Assembly: GCA_015478765.1 (NCBI GenBank)
Contig: JADMKR010000216.1
Span: 1 to 5,597, forward strand
DNA: 5,597 nt
Direction: 5' to 3'
Origin: Flavobacterium sp.
GTDB lineage: Bacteria; Bacteroidota; Bacteroidia; Flavobacteriales; Flavobacteriaceae
The position numbers were made by a program, and so were the translations under genes. Shown here in pieces: positions 1 to 5,597 of this stretch. Positions within the stretch are counted from its first letter, which is position 1. Each line of letters begins with the position of its first letter. The notes below the pieces were generated by a model. That model did not search any database. It saw only the letters and a program-made list of their open reading frames with translations, and was not told the origin of the DNA.

Positions 1-2489
1 CCTACACAAATCGATTGATTAGCGGTAGGTTGGGTTGATATTGTCACCGGAGCCGTTATCGTTATGGCGGCTACGTTGGATGTCAGATTGGAGCATCCGC
101 CGGTTGGCAATGAAACCGTAACATAATAGTAGATGACGCCGACACTTGTGGATGGTGGCGTGAAAGACGGTAATGTGGCTCCGGGAACCGCGGTTCCGCC
201 AATATTCGTCGGAGTATTATTGGAAAACCACTGATAGGAAGGAGTTCCGGTTCCGTTTGTATAAGAGACGGTCAATGGGGTCATCACTGCGTTTTGGCAA
301 ACAGTTGCAGGAAGCGGATGGACGGAGATCGACGGCGCAGGATTCACGGTTATGATGTAATTCACCGGCGGGCCAGAGCATCCGTTTATTGTGGGCGTAA
401 TTGTGTAAGTGACAGTTCCCGCGGCACTTCCGTTGTTGATTATGGTCATTGCCGGAATTGTCGCGGCAGTTCCCGTTGGCGCGAATCCAGTCAGGCCCGG
501 TGTCGCTGCCGGCACCCACGAATAAGTTGCTCCTGCCGGTAGCGATGTGATTGGAATTGCAGTTGTAGTATTGCCGGAACATATCGTTTGTGATAAATTG
601 GAATTCGTGATCGCAGGTGCGACGTTCACTGTAAAACTTTCGGTCGCTGTTGTCGAACTCCCGCAACTGTTGGTCACTGTAAGCGACACGGTATAGTTCC
701 CGGGATTCGCATAAGTAACAGTACCCGGATTTGCAGTGGTTGCCAGCGCCGGACTACCACCGGGAAAGCTCCATGCGTAGGTCATCACTTCGCCTGCGGG
801 TGCGCAGTTGGTTATTGTCGCGGTAGGTGAAATCGCCGCCGATCCGCAAAAATCGGCTATGGCTGCAATTGTGGCTGTAGGCGGCTGTTTTACAATAACG
901 GTTTGTGCCGGCGATGTGACGCTGCCGCATCCGTTGGTAGTCGTCAAGGTAATTGAGTATGTTCCGGGGGTTACAAAATTGAAATTCGGATTGGCGGACG
1001 TCGCGCTGGTCCCGCCCGCGAAACTCCATGTGGGTGTGCCGCTGCCGCAATTTCCTGCTGTGTACGAAACATTCCATTGGTATGTGGGCGGCTCACATGA
1101 ATTGACAATGCTTGTTGTATTGGTTGCGCTCACATTAAACGGCGTGCAGCCATTGGTTTGTGAAAGAGTGAATTGCGGGGTGAGTGGTGATTCGATGCAG
1201 ATGGTTTTGACTTCTATGTCTTGACCGCATCTATTTTTTGCTTTTAGAGTAATTGTATATATTCCGGGTGTGGTAAATACCGGGCAAATAACTTGCGATC
1301 CAGATGTCCATATATTTTGATTGGTTGAACCAAAATCGTTTCCGAGTGATCCGGAACTCAATGTATAACCCGTGTTAGGAGAAATTGTCCAAATTATTGC
1401 CGGTGTGGTGTCACAAGAAGATCCAGCACCAAAATTCTCACTTCCAATCGATGTGTTCGTAAAACAGGTAGCGATGTTGGTACAAGAAACAGTATCTGCC
1501 ATTGCGAAATCCGTTAGTGGCGGAGTAGATACATAGATTGGGACCACGCCTACGGAAGAAATACTACATGGATTACTTGCGACTATATTAGCGAAGAATG
1601 AATTTGGATACGAATTGCTTCCGTCCGAACTAGTAGTTCCACATGACGATGCCAAAAAAGTGTGAGTTACTGAGGACGGCGGCGGATGATTAAACACAAT
1701 CGGCGGTGAACCATCATTGAAAGTAACGGTGTAAGTAGTTCCAGGAGGATTATTATTTGTGCCCGTAATAGGGAAAGTCAGCGGCGTTGAAATACAAATA
1801 TCGGTGTTTCCGGGATTTCCCAAAGAGACAGCAGGGTTAGATCCGACGAAAACAATATAAGATCGTGTCGTCGAGCATCCATTATTTCCAGTTATTGTAT
1901 ATGTCAAATTCCACAATCCAATTTGATAAGTATGGGTAACAAGTCCCGTGAAAGCATTGGAAACATAATTAGGGGTTGAGTCCCCCCAGTTAATGGTATA
2001 AGTATCGTTTATTGAACCCGTAGAAGAACCATTCGTAAATTCAAATTCCGAAACTTCATTACTACATATCCTAAAAACCGGTGTACCGTTGAAAATACTA
2101 CCTGATCCTGTTCCATTGAGCGTGGCATCAGGTCTCGGTTTAATTTGTATGGTTACCGAGCCGCTAACATTACTTGTCACCGGAGGATCGTCCGAATCTG
2201 TAATACCTGTCAATATGTATGTAACGTTTCCAAAATTGGCTGTATTTACTGTTACATTTATTGAGTTATTAGTGCCCGTTGTTGTGATAGTCTGCGGATT
2301 TCCATTAACGGTATAATTAAAAGTATAAGGAGATACCCCGTTGACGCCGGTGAATGTAACTTGCGTCCCTCCGGAACCTTGGCAAATCACTGTATTGTTA
2401 ACCGAAATTGTCGCTCCTGGCGGCAGTGTTACATTGGCATTCGCCGAGAAAAATAAAATCCCGGCCAATAAAATTAAATACTGTTTCAT
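1..2489 (-). CDS. Giant secreted PKD/Ig-like repeat surface protein, N-terminal 829 residues (C-terminus beyond left edge)
   Basis: The reverse-complement frame from ATG at 2489-2487 stays open to base 1, giving 829 codons plus two bases. Residues 1-18 (MKQYLILLAGILFFSANA) form a signal peptide with an A-N-A cleavage site. Modules then follow. Residues 30-125 are SprB/PKD-like (GVSPYTFNYTVNG at 51-63). Residues 126-217 are a PKD domain with WGDST at 168-172 and HTY at 186-188. Residues 218-325 are PKD-like with a variant FNDGS at 257-261 and THTF at 275-278. Residues 326-433 are a PKD-like unit ending in a PGIYTITLKAKN strand. Residues 434-535 and 536-625 are PKD units with PGTYSITLTTTNGCG and PGNYTVSLTVTNSCG. 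Residues 626-716 are a PKD-like unit (ATYSWVPA). Residues 717-815 are Ig-like (PSYQWF), and a further unit starts at about 816. Proteins of this build in Bacteroidota are usually exported by Sec and then type IX secretion and act as adhesins or matrix proteins. The sorting domain would be C-terminal and is not visible, so export route and function are inferred. Composition is heterogeneous: the first half is AT-rich and the second half GC-rich. Confidence 0.93.
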   Translation of the reverse strand, partial: MKQYLILLAGILFFSANANVTLPPGATISVNNTVICQGSGGTQVTFTGVNGVSPYTFNYTVNGNPQTITTTGTNNSINVTVNTANFGNVTYILTGITDSDDPPVTSNVSGSVTIQIKPRPDATLNGTGSGSIFNGTPVFRICSNEVSEFEFTNGSSTGSINDTYTINWGDSTPNYVSNAFTGLVTHTYQIGLWNLTYTITGNNGCSTTRSYIVFVGSNPAVSLGNPGNTDICISTPLTFPITGTNNNPPGTTYTVTFNDGSPPIVFNHPPPSSVTHTFLASSCGTTSSDGSNSYPNSFFANIVASNPCSISSVGVVPIYVSTPPLTDFAMADTVSCTNIATCFTNTSIGSENFGAGSSCDTTPAIIWTISPNTGYTLSSGSLGNDFGSTNQNIWTSGSQVICPVFTTPGIYTITLKAKNRCGQDIEVKTICIESPLTPQFTLSQTNGCTPFNVSATNTTSIVNSCEPPTYQWNVSYTAGNCGSGTPTWSFAGGTSATSANPNFNFVTPGTYSITLTTTNGCGSVTSPAQTVIVKQPPTATIAAIADFCGSAAISPTATITNCAPAGEVMTYAWSFPGGSPALATTANPGTVTYANPGNYTVSLTVTNSCGSSTTATESFTVNVAPAITNSNLSQTICSGNTTTAIPITSLPAGATYSWVPAATPGLTGFAPTGTAATIPAMTIINNGSAAGTVTYTITPTINGCSGPPVNYIITVNPAPSISVHPLPATVCQNAVMTPLTVSYTNGTGTPSYQWFSNNTPTNIGGTAVPGATLPSFTPPSTSVGVIYYYVTVSLPTGGCSNLTSNVAAITITAPVTISTQPTANQSICV

Positions 2490-2499
2490 TGCATGTGTT

Positions 2500-2757
2500 T
2501 TAATCTTCGAACTTGCATAAGGTGAGTCCGTTGCCTTGCGCCTTCTTTATCGTCGTACTTTCGATTTTGTGTGTACAGCGCTTGAGACCATGACAGTCTC
2601 TATCCAGATGATATCGTGTGGCGCCTTTACTGACGCATACGTACACTGTTTTTTGTGCGGTTTCAGAAAGTGTTGGAAAGTTCGCGTTGGATAAAGTCGC
2701 AGCGCTAAAGAACGTACCGGCGCACAGCAATAGGTAACCTATTCTAGTTACTAGCAT
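2500..2757 (-). CDS. Small secreted Cys/His-rich protein (85 aa), function unknown
   Basis: ATG is at 2757-2755 and TAA ends at 2500. Residues 1-25 look like a signal peptide: a basic residue (R5), a hydrophobic core at 7-20, and S-N-A before N26. C12 lies in LLLC, which lacks the small residue before Cys that a lipobox needs, so a lipoprotein is unlikely. The mature part of about 60 residues is compact. VYVCVSKGATRYHLDRDCHGL spans 38-58, C61 and H63 follow, then a basic helix-like KKAQGNG and a final LTLCKFED with C81. Four Cys (41, 55, 61, 81) and three His (50, 56, 63) suggest a zinc-bound or disulfide-stabilised mini-domain. The pattern Y-V-(C/T)-x-x-G-x-x-Y-H-x4-C-x-x-L resembles a motif I know from small Bacteroidota hypothetical proteins and from tails of some secreted nucleases. 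That resemblance comes from memory, not a search. It lies 10 nt upstream of the giant surface-protein gene on the same strand, so co-expression is likely. No clear Shine-Dalgarno sequence precedes the start. Confidence 0.82.
   Translation of the reverse strand: MLVTRIGYLLLCAGTFFSAATLSNANFPTLSETAQKTVYVCVSKGATRYHLDRDCHGLKRCTHKIESTTIKKAQGNGLTLCKFED
2744..2754. repeat. Perfect 11-nt palindrome CTAGT-T-ACTAG at the start of the small secreted gene
   Basis: CTAGT at 2744-2748 and ACTAG at 2750-2754 form a perfect inverted repeat around one T. It lies directly after the start codon of the small secreted gene, over codons 2-5. With 2931-2945 and single sites at 2899 it is part of a local CTAG cluster. 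Such symmetry fits a dimeric repressor site or a short mRNA hairpin at the translation start. Neither is shown, and some symmetry could be chance in AT-rich DNA. Confidence 0.45.
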
Positions 2758-2983
2758 AATATTCAGTTAATGAGGAAATTTGAAATGCCCTGGCCAAGGT
2801 GGTACTGTCAAAGCGACCGCAATGATAAAACTAATTTTTAATAAAATATTAACATTTCCCCAGTAATCGATTAAACGCTTAAACAAGCGGTGAACCACCT
2901 AGTTTTTATTAGCTGACACTACAAATTAGAACTAGTAAGGCTAGTCCATTTGACTTTTGTATCTTTAAGAATAATCAAATAAT
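2758..2983. promoter_or_regulatory. Divergent intergenic region with promoters for both transcription units
   Basis: These 226 nt separate the leftward surface-protein operon from the rightward transporter gene, so they must hold promoters for both unless transcription enters from outside. The region is AT-rich, especially 2821-2864. No exact match to the Bacteroidota consensus (TTTG near -33, TAnnTTTG near -7) was found. The nearest on the plus strand are GACTTTTG at 2952-2959 and TATCTTTA at 2960-2967, each one mismatch from TAnnTTTG and 16-24 nt before the transporter start. Neither has a convincing upstream -33 box. A short inverted repeat CGCTT-AAAC-AAGCG occupies 2876-2889. The role as a divergent promoter region follows from gene orientation; the individual boxes are weak. 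Confidence 0.5.
2931..2945. repeat. Inverted repeat ACTAG-TAAGG-CTAGT upstream of the transporter gene
   Basis: ACTAG at 2931-2935 and CTAGT at 2941-2945 are perfect inverted arms around a 5-nt centre. The left arm overlaps the hexamer palindrome ACTAGT at 2931-2936. It lies 39 nt before the transporter start codon, where an operator or upstream promoter element could sit. The same half-sites recur at 2744-2754 and 2899-2903. The arms are visible directly; regulatory function is only suggested by position and repetition. Confidence 0.4.
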
Positions 2984-4036
2984 ATGGACATTCACAACCC
3001 TGAAGAAAATCAAGACCAGCTTTCTTTTCAAAAAAAGGTGTGGATAGCGGCCAGCATTACGGCTTTTATAACGGTGATGCTTTTATTTTTTACTTATACA
3101 GTCAATGTGCTGCTATTAGTTTTGGCGGGCACACTGATTGCAATTTTCTTTCGTGCGATCAGCTCCAAAATTGAATCCAAAACAAAGTGGAAAGAAGGCG
3201 TTTGTTTAACCATCTCGATCATCGGTACCTTGCTGCTCGTGGCTGCAATTTTTTGGCTGATAGGCAGCAAAGTTCAGGCACAGGTGGTCGAATTAACAGA
3301 GACTCTTCCCGAAACCATCGAAAATGCACAGGCACGGCTGAACGAATCTGCAATCGGAGAAAAAGCGGTCGAGAGGGCCACATCAGCCGATGCGGTTTCC
3401 AGCATGCAATCATTCGCAAAACGGTTTTTTACATCTACTTTCGGTGTATTCGGTGATGTGTACGTCGTTCTGTTTATTGCGATTTTTTTCACCGTCGCAC
3501 CGCGGCTTTACACCGGTGGATTCCTAAAGCTTATTCCGCCGCACGGACAAGAATCGGCGCAAAACGTACTGGATAAATTACACACCAACCTGCGCAAATG
3601 GCTAAAAGGAAAATTAATCTCTATGACAATTGTATTTGGTTTGACGGCAATCGGTTTGGCTATTATCGGAGTTGAATTATGGCTGGTCTTGGCGTTGTTT
3701 GCGGGATTGATAAGTTTCATTCCGAACTTCGGACCGCTATTGGCATTAATTCCGGCTGTACTCATAGGATTGATGGACAGCCCACAAACTGCTTTGCTCA
3801 TCGTAGGGTTGTATGCACTGATACAATTTATCGAAAGTAACTTTATCACCACTTTATTACAGCAAAAGTTAGTCAATATGCCGCCGGCTCTCATACTGAT
3901 TGCACAGCTGTTCATGGGTTCGCTTGTCGGCGGCTGGGGATTGGTTTTGGCCACCCCGGTCACGCTCATTATCATGATATTGGTCCAGGAACTTTACATT
4001 AAACCCCGCGACAAAGAAGTTACTGTAAAAGATTGA
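2984..4036 (+). CDS. AI-2E family (UPF0118/PerM-like) transporter
   Basis: 350 aa, the usual length for this family (Pfam AI-2E_transport). The family includes E. coli TqsA, linked to autoinducer-2 export, PerM and YdiK, and some members reported as Na+/H+ antiporters, so the substrate cannot be named. Hydrophobic segments lie at about 19-40, 41-60, 73-94, 152-172, 210-230, 231-262, 268-285 and 302-336, matching the expected eight-helix inner-membrane layout. A long hydrophilic loop, including a Glu-rich stretch at 103-131, separates segments 3 and 4. Family hallmarks are SFIPNFGPLLALIPA (244-258), QFIESNFITTLLQQKL with E284 and N286 (281-296), and the C-terminal MGSLVGGWGLVLATPV (311-326). 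The ATG at 2984 gives a short polar N-terminus before the first membrane segment, as expected, with no Shine-Dalgarno sequence. It is the first gene of the rightward group and is divergent from the surface-protein operon. Assignment to the family is secure; substrate and direction of transport are not. Confidence 0.93.
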   Translation: MDIHNPEENQDQLSFQKKVWIAASITAFITVMLLFFTYTVNVLLLVLAGTLIAIFFRAISSKIESKTKWKEGVCLTISIIGTLLLVAAIFWLIGSKVQAQVVELTETLPETIENAQARLNESAIGEKAVERATSADAVSSMQSFAKRFFTSTFGVFGDVYVVLFIAIFFTVAPRLYTGGFLKLIPPHGQESAQNVLDKLHTNLRKWLKGKLISMTIVFGLTAIGLAIIGVELWLVLALFAGLISFIPNFGPLLALIPAVLIGLMDSPQTALLIVGLYALIQFIESNFITTLLQQKLVNMPPALILIAQLFMGSLVGGWGLVLATPVTLIIMILVQELYIKPRDKEVTVKD

Positions 4037-4100
4037 TTGGAAATTGCTTATGTAACTCGGACTGAGTAATTTTGTATTCGAATATCGAACCCGTCAGCTG

Positions 4101-4556
4101 ATGCAATCTTATCTGTCCGAACACTATTCATATAATCTGACGGCCAATTCCCGCACGATCCAGTCAGTCCTTGCCGCAACTGACCGGCCCGAAAGTGTAG
4201 ACAAGCTCTTGAGCCACATTCTGGTGGCACATTCGATTTGGTTACTTCGAATAGCACAGCCGGATTTAGCGAAAAATAGTAGTCCGTGGGCAACCTTAAA
4301 TCCTGAATCATTCGAAAAAGTCAATCGACAACTTTTTGATGACACGAAAAAAATGTTAGACAGTGAGAATCTTACCCGGGAACTGGATTATGTGAATTCA
4401 AAAGGCGAATCGTATCGCAGTTCGGTTATCGATATTTGCTCGCATATTCTGCTTCATTCGGCATATCACCGCGGACAAATAGCGCAATTGCTGCGGCAAA
4501 CAGGCAACGAGCCCGCAATAACCGATTATATCTTTTATACACGCCACCAGATATAG
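4101..4556 (+). CDS. DinB-family protein (putative metal-dependent four-helix bundle)
   Basis: 151 aa, typical for the DinB/YfiT-like superfamily, whose members form four-helix bundles binding a divalent metal through three His residues. The C-terminal signature is clear: SHILLHSAYHRGQIAQLLRQ at 114-133, then TGNEP and TDYIFY at 141-146. H119 and H123 are the likely ligands in helix 3. H39 or H44 in LLSHILVAHSIWLLR (37-50) is the likely ligand from helix 2. The family is named after a DNA-damage-inducible Bacillus gene and includes thiol S-transferases such as bacillithiol transferases. Most members have no known reaction, and this one cannot be assigned. It is unrelated to DNA polymerase IV, which is also called DinB. 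ATG at 4101 is the first Met after an in-frame stop at 4053-4055. It lies 64 nt after the transporter gene and 57 nt before the nuclease gene on the same strand, so shared transcription is possible. Confidence 0.9.
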   Translation: MQSYLSEHYSYNLTANSRTIQSVLAATDRPESVDKLLSHILVAHSIWLLRIAQPDLAKNSSPWATLNPESFEKVNRQLFDDTKKMLDSENLTRELDYVNSKGESYRSSVIDICSHILLHSAYHRGQIAQLLRQTGNEPAITDYIFYTRHQI

Positions 4557-4583
4557 TCTCCATCAAACGTTAATCTTTATACT

Positions 4584-4602
4584 ACGCCGCGGTAGCGCGC
4601 GT
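4584..4602 (+). terminator. GC-rich hairpin between the DinB-family and nuclease genes
   Basis: ACGCCGC (4584-4590), loop GGTA, then GCG-(bulged C)-GCGT (4595-4602) can pair as a seven-base-pair stem with one bulged C. The stem is followed by only three T's (4602-4604), so it is at best a weak intrinsic terminator for the DinB-family gene. It ends 11 nt before the nuclease start codon, so it could instead affect ribosome access to that gene. It stands out because the flanking sequence is AT-rich. Function is uncertain. Confidence 0.3.
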
Positions 4603-4613
4603 TTAAGCAACTC

Positions 4614-5597
4614 ATGAAAGAATCGGAATACGCCATAGTCGATATTGAAACAACCGGTGGAAATGCCAGCGGAAGCCGCATTACCGAAATAGCCATTATA
4701 ATTCACGACGGTAGCCGAATAATCGACCGATTTGAAACATTGGTAAATCCGCAGAAAGAAATCCCATTGCCGATATTTGCACTCACGGGCATCAATAACG
4801 ATATGGTGCGCAATGCACCTGTATTCGACGATATTGCAGATAAGGTCTATAATTTACTCAACGAACGGATCTTTGTCGCGCATAATGTGAATTTCGATTA
4901 TTCGTTCATTCGCCACGAATTGGGTATTTCCGGCTATAAGTGGTCGGCACGGAAACTGTGTACCGTTCGCGCCGCCCGAAAAATAAAGCCCGGCTTTGCA
5001 TCTTATAGCCTTGGTAATCTTTGCCGCACATTGGATATTCCTGTACAAAACCGTCACCGTGCCGGTGGGGACGCCGATGCAACTACGATTTTATTTGAAA
5101 TGCTGATCAACTGCGATATCGACAAACATATCGACAAAATGGTCAAGAAAACCGCTCAGGATCAGCGGTTGCCACCCAACCTTCCGCCGGCCGATTTCGA
5201 ATGTCTTCCGGAAACACCCGGCGTTTACTACTTCTATAACAGTGAAAAGAAGGTTATTTATGTTGGCAAAGCGGTGAATATAAAGAAGCGTGTAGCATCG
5301 CATTTTACGGGAAATAATCTCAGTCAGCAGCGACAGCATTTCCTGCGCGACATATACGGCATTTCGTGCGAGCAATGTGGAACCGAATTGATGGCATTAC
5401 TTTTAGAGTGTTCGGAAATCAAAAAACTGTGGCCAACATACAATCGTGCACTGAAACGGTTCGAACAAAAATTCGGGCTATTTGAGTATGAGGCGCGCAG
5501 CGGTTACCGCTATTTGGCTGTTGGTAAAACAAGCAAGAATCAATCGCCTGTCAAAGCATTCGGAAGTGAATATGAAGGTGTGAATGTGCTTCGCGAA
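4614..5597 (+). CDS. DEDDh (DnaQ-like) 3'-5' exonuclease fused to UvrC-type GIY-YIG endonuclease, N-terminal 328 residues
   Basis: The frame from ATG at 4614 is open to the right edge. An in-frame TAG at 4593-4595 and no start codon in between fix the start. Residues 5-165 form an epsilon-like exonuclease. Exo I is VDIETTG (9-15) with D10 and E12. Exo II is VAHNVNFDYSFI (88-99) with D95. Exo III is HRAGGDADAT (148-157) with H148 and D153. This completes the DEDDh set. A linker at about 166-196 leads to a GIY-YIG domain: LPETPGVYYFY (198-208), IYVGKAVNIKKRV (215-227) with Y216 and R226, and LLLECSEIKKLWPTYN (262-277) with E265 and N277. The Y-R spacing of 10 and E-N spacing of 12 match the UvrC catalytic residues as I remember them. 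The same exonuclease-plus-UvrC-N architecture is known from mycobacteria and Bacteroidota. The likely role is DNA repair or processing, with one domain cutting and the other trimming 3' ends; this is inferred, not shown. It is the third gene of the rightward group and its C-terminus is not visible. Confidence 0.93.
   Translation, partial: MKESEYAIVDIETTGGNASGSRITEIAIIIHDGSRIIDRFETLVNPQKEIPLPIFALTGINNDMVRNAPVFDDIADKVYNLLNERIFVAHNVNFDYSFIRHELGISGYKWSARKLCTVRAARKIKPGFASYSLGNLCRTLDIPVQNRHRAGGDADATTILFEMLINCDIDKHIDKMVKKTAQDQRLPPNLPPADFECLPETPGVYYFYNSEKKVIYVGKAVNIKKRVASHFTGNNLSQQRQHFLRDIYGISCEQCGTELMALLLECSEIKKLWPTYNRALKRFEQKFGLFEYEARSGYRYLAVGKTSKNQSPVKAFGSEYEGVNVLRE

Noticed and set aside
217..666. 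Minus-strand open frame of 149 codons in another frame
   Set aside because: It overlaps the PKD protein in a shifted frame. The translation is Arg/His/Asn-rich without domain features, typical of an out-of-frame reading. The 754-1077 minus-strand frame is rejected for the same reason.
808..1224. Plus-strand open frame of 138 codons
   Set aside because: It is antisense to the continuous PKD-protein frame. Its Val/Leu-rich translation is the reverse image of Thr/Asn-rich codons, and it has no family resemblance.
2089..2316. Plus-strand open frame of 75 codons with hydrophobic content
   Set aside because: It is antisense to the N-terminal modules of the surface protein. The apparent hydrophobicity comes from the complement of Thr/Asn/Gly codons.
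1..2489. Tandem DNA repeats or a CRISPR-like array in the surface-protein gene
   Set aside because: The modules are repeated only at the level of protein fold and short motifs such as TNGCG. I saw no long near-identical DNA repeats or regular spacers.
2876..2889. CGCTT-AAAC-AAGCG hairpin as a terminator
   Set aside because: It lies between two divergent gene starts, where no transcript should end. It has five base pairs and no T-tract, so it may be chance.
3508..3975. Minus-strand open frame of 155 codons
   Set aside because: It is antisense to the clearly assigned AI-2E-type transporter and has no recognisable motif. The shorter overlapping frames at 3187-3492 are likewise shadows.
4055..4074. 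Possible terminator ACTC-GGACT-GAGT followed by AATTTT after the transporter gene
   Set aside because: A four-base-pair stem with a broken T-run is too weak to call, so read-through into the DinB-family gene is not excluded.
4854..5375. Two minus-strand open frames (4854-5057 and 5091-5375)
   Set aside because: Both are antisense to the exonuclease/GIY-YIG gene, whose catalytic motifs show that the plus strand is coding.

Overview
The window reads as a chromosomal segment of a Bacteroidota bacterium, probably a Chitinophagales- or Sphingobacteriales-like lineage. The assignment rests on three things. There is a giant secreted protein made of PKD/Ig-like modules of the kind common in this phylum. 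None of the readable start codons has a clear Shine-Dalgarno sequence. There is also a DnaQ-type exonuclease fused to a UvrC-like GIY-YIG nuclease. No taxonomic marker gene is present, so this is inference.

Left part (1-2757, minus strand): two genes run leftward with 10 nt between them. The first is a small secreted Cys/His-rich protein of 85 aa (2757-2500). The second is the N-terminal 829 residues of a very long cell-surface protein (2489 to beyond base 1). It has a signal peptide followed by about seven beta-sandwich modules (SprB/PKD/PKD-like/Ig-like), and its C-terminus lies outside the window. That long frame is open with no stop through the left edge, and I translated it codon by codon. 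Its base composition changes abruptly near base 1200, at a module boundary.

Middle (2758-2983): a 226-nt divergent intergenic region separates the two transcription units. Together with the first codons of the small gene it holds a striking local cluster of CTAG-centred inverted repeats. CTAG is almost absent from the rest of the window.

Right part (2984-5597, plus strand): three genes run rightward and may be co-transcribed. They are an AI-2E/PerM-type (UPF0118) membrane transporter of 350 aa, a DinB-family four-helix metal-binding protein of 151 aa, and the first 328 residues of the DEDDh exonuclease/GIY-YIG endonuclease fusion. The last has all recognisable catalytic residues of both nuclease domains and runs off the right edge. 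The gaps are 64 and 57 nt, and a GC-rich hairpin sits just before the nuclease gene. The nuclease, and weakly the DinB protein, suggest DNA maintenance or stress. The transporter shows no obvious functional link to them.

I found no RNA genes, CRISPR arrays, insertion sequences, phage genes or recognisable novel defence system. The most noteworthy items are the mosaic composition of the surface protein, its small secreted partner, the CTAG palindrome cluster, and the complete dual-nuclease fusion.
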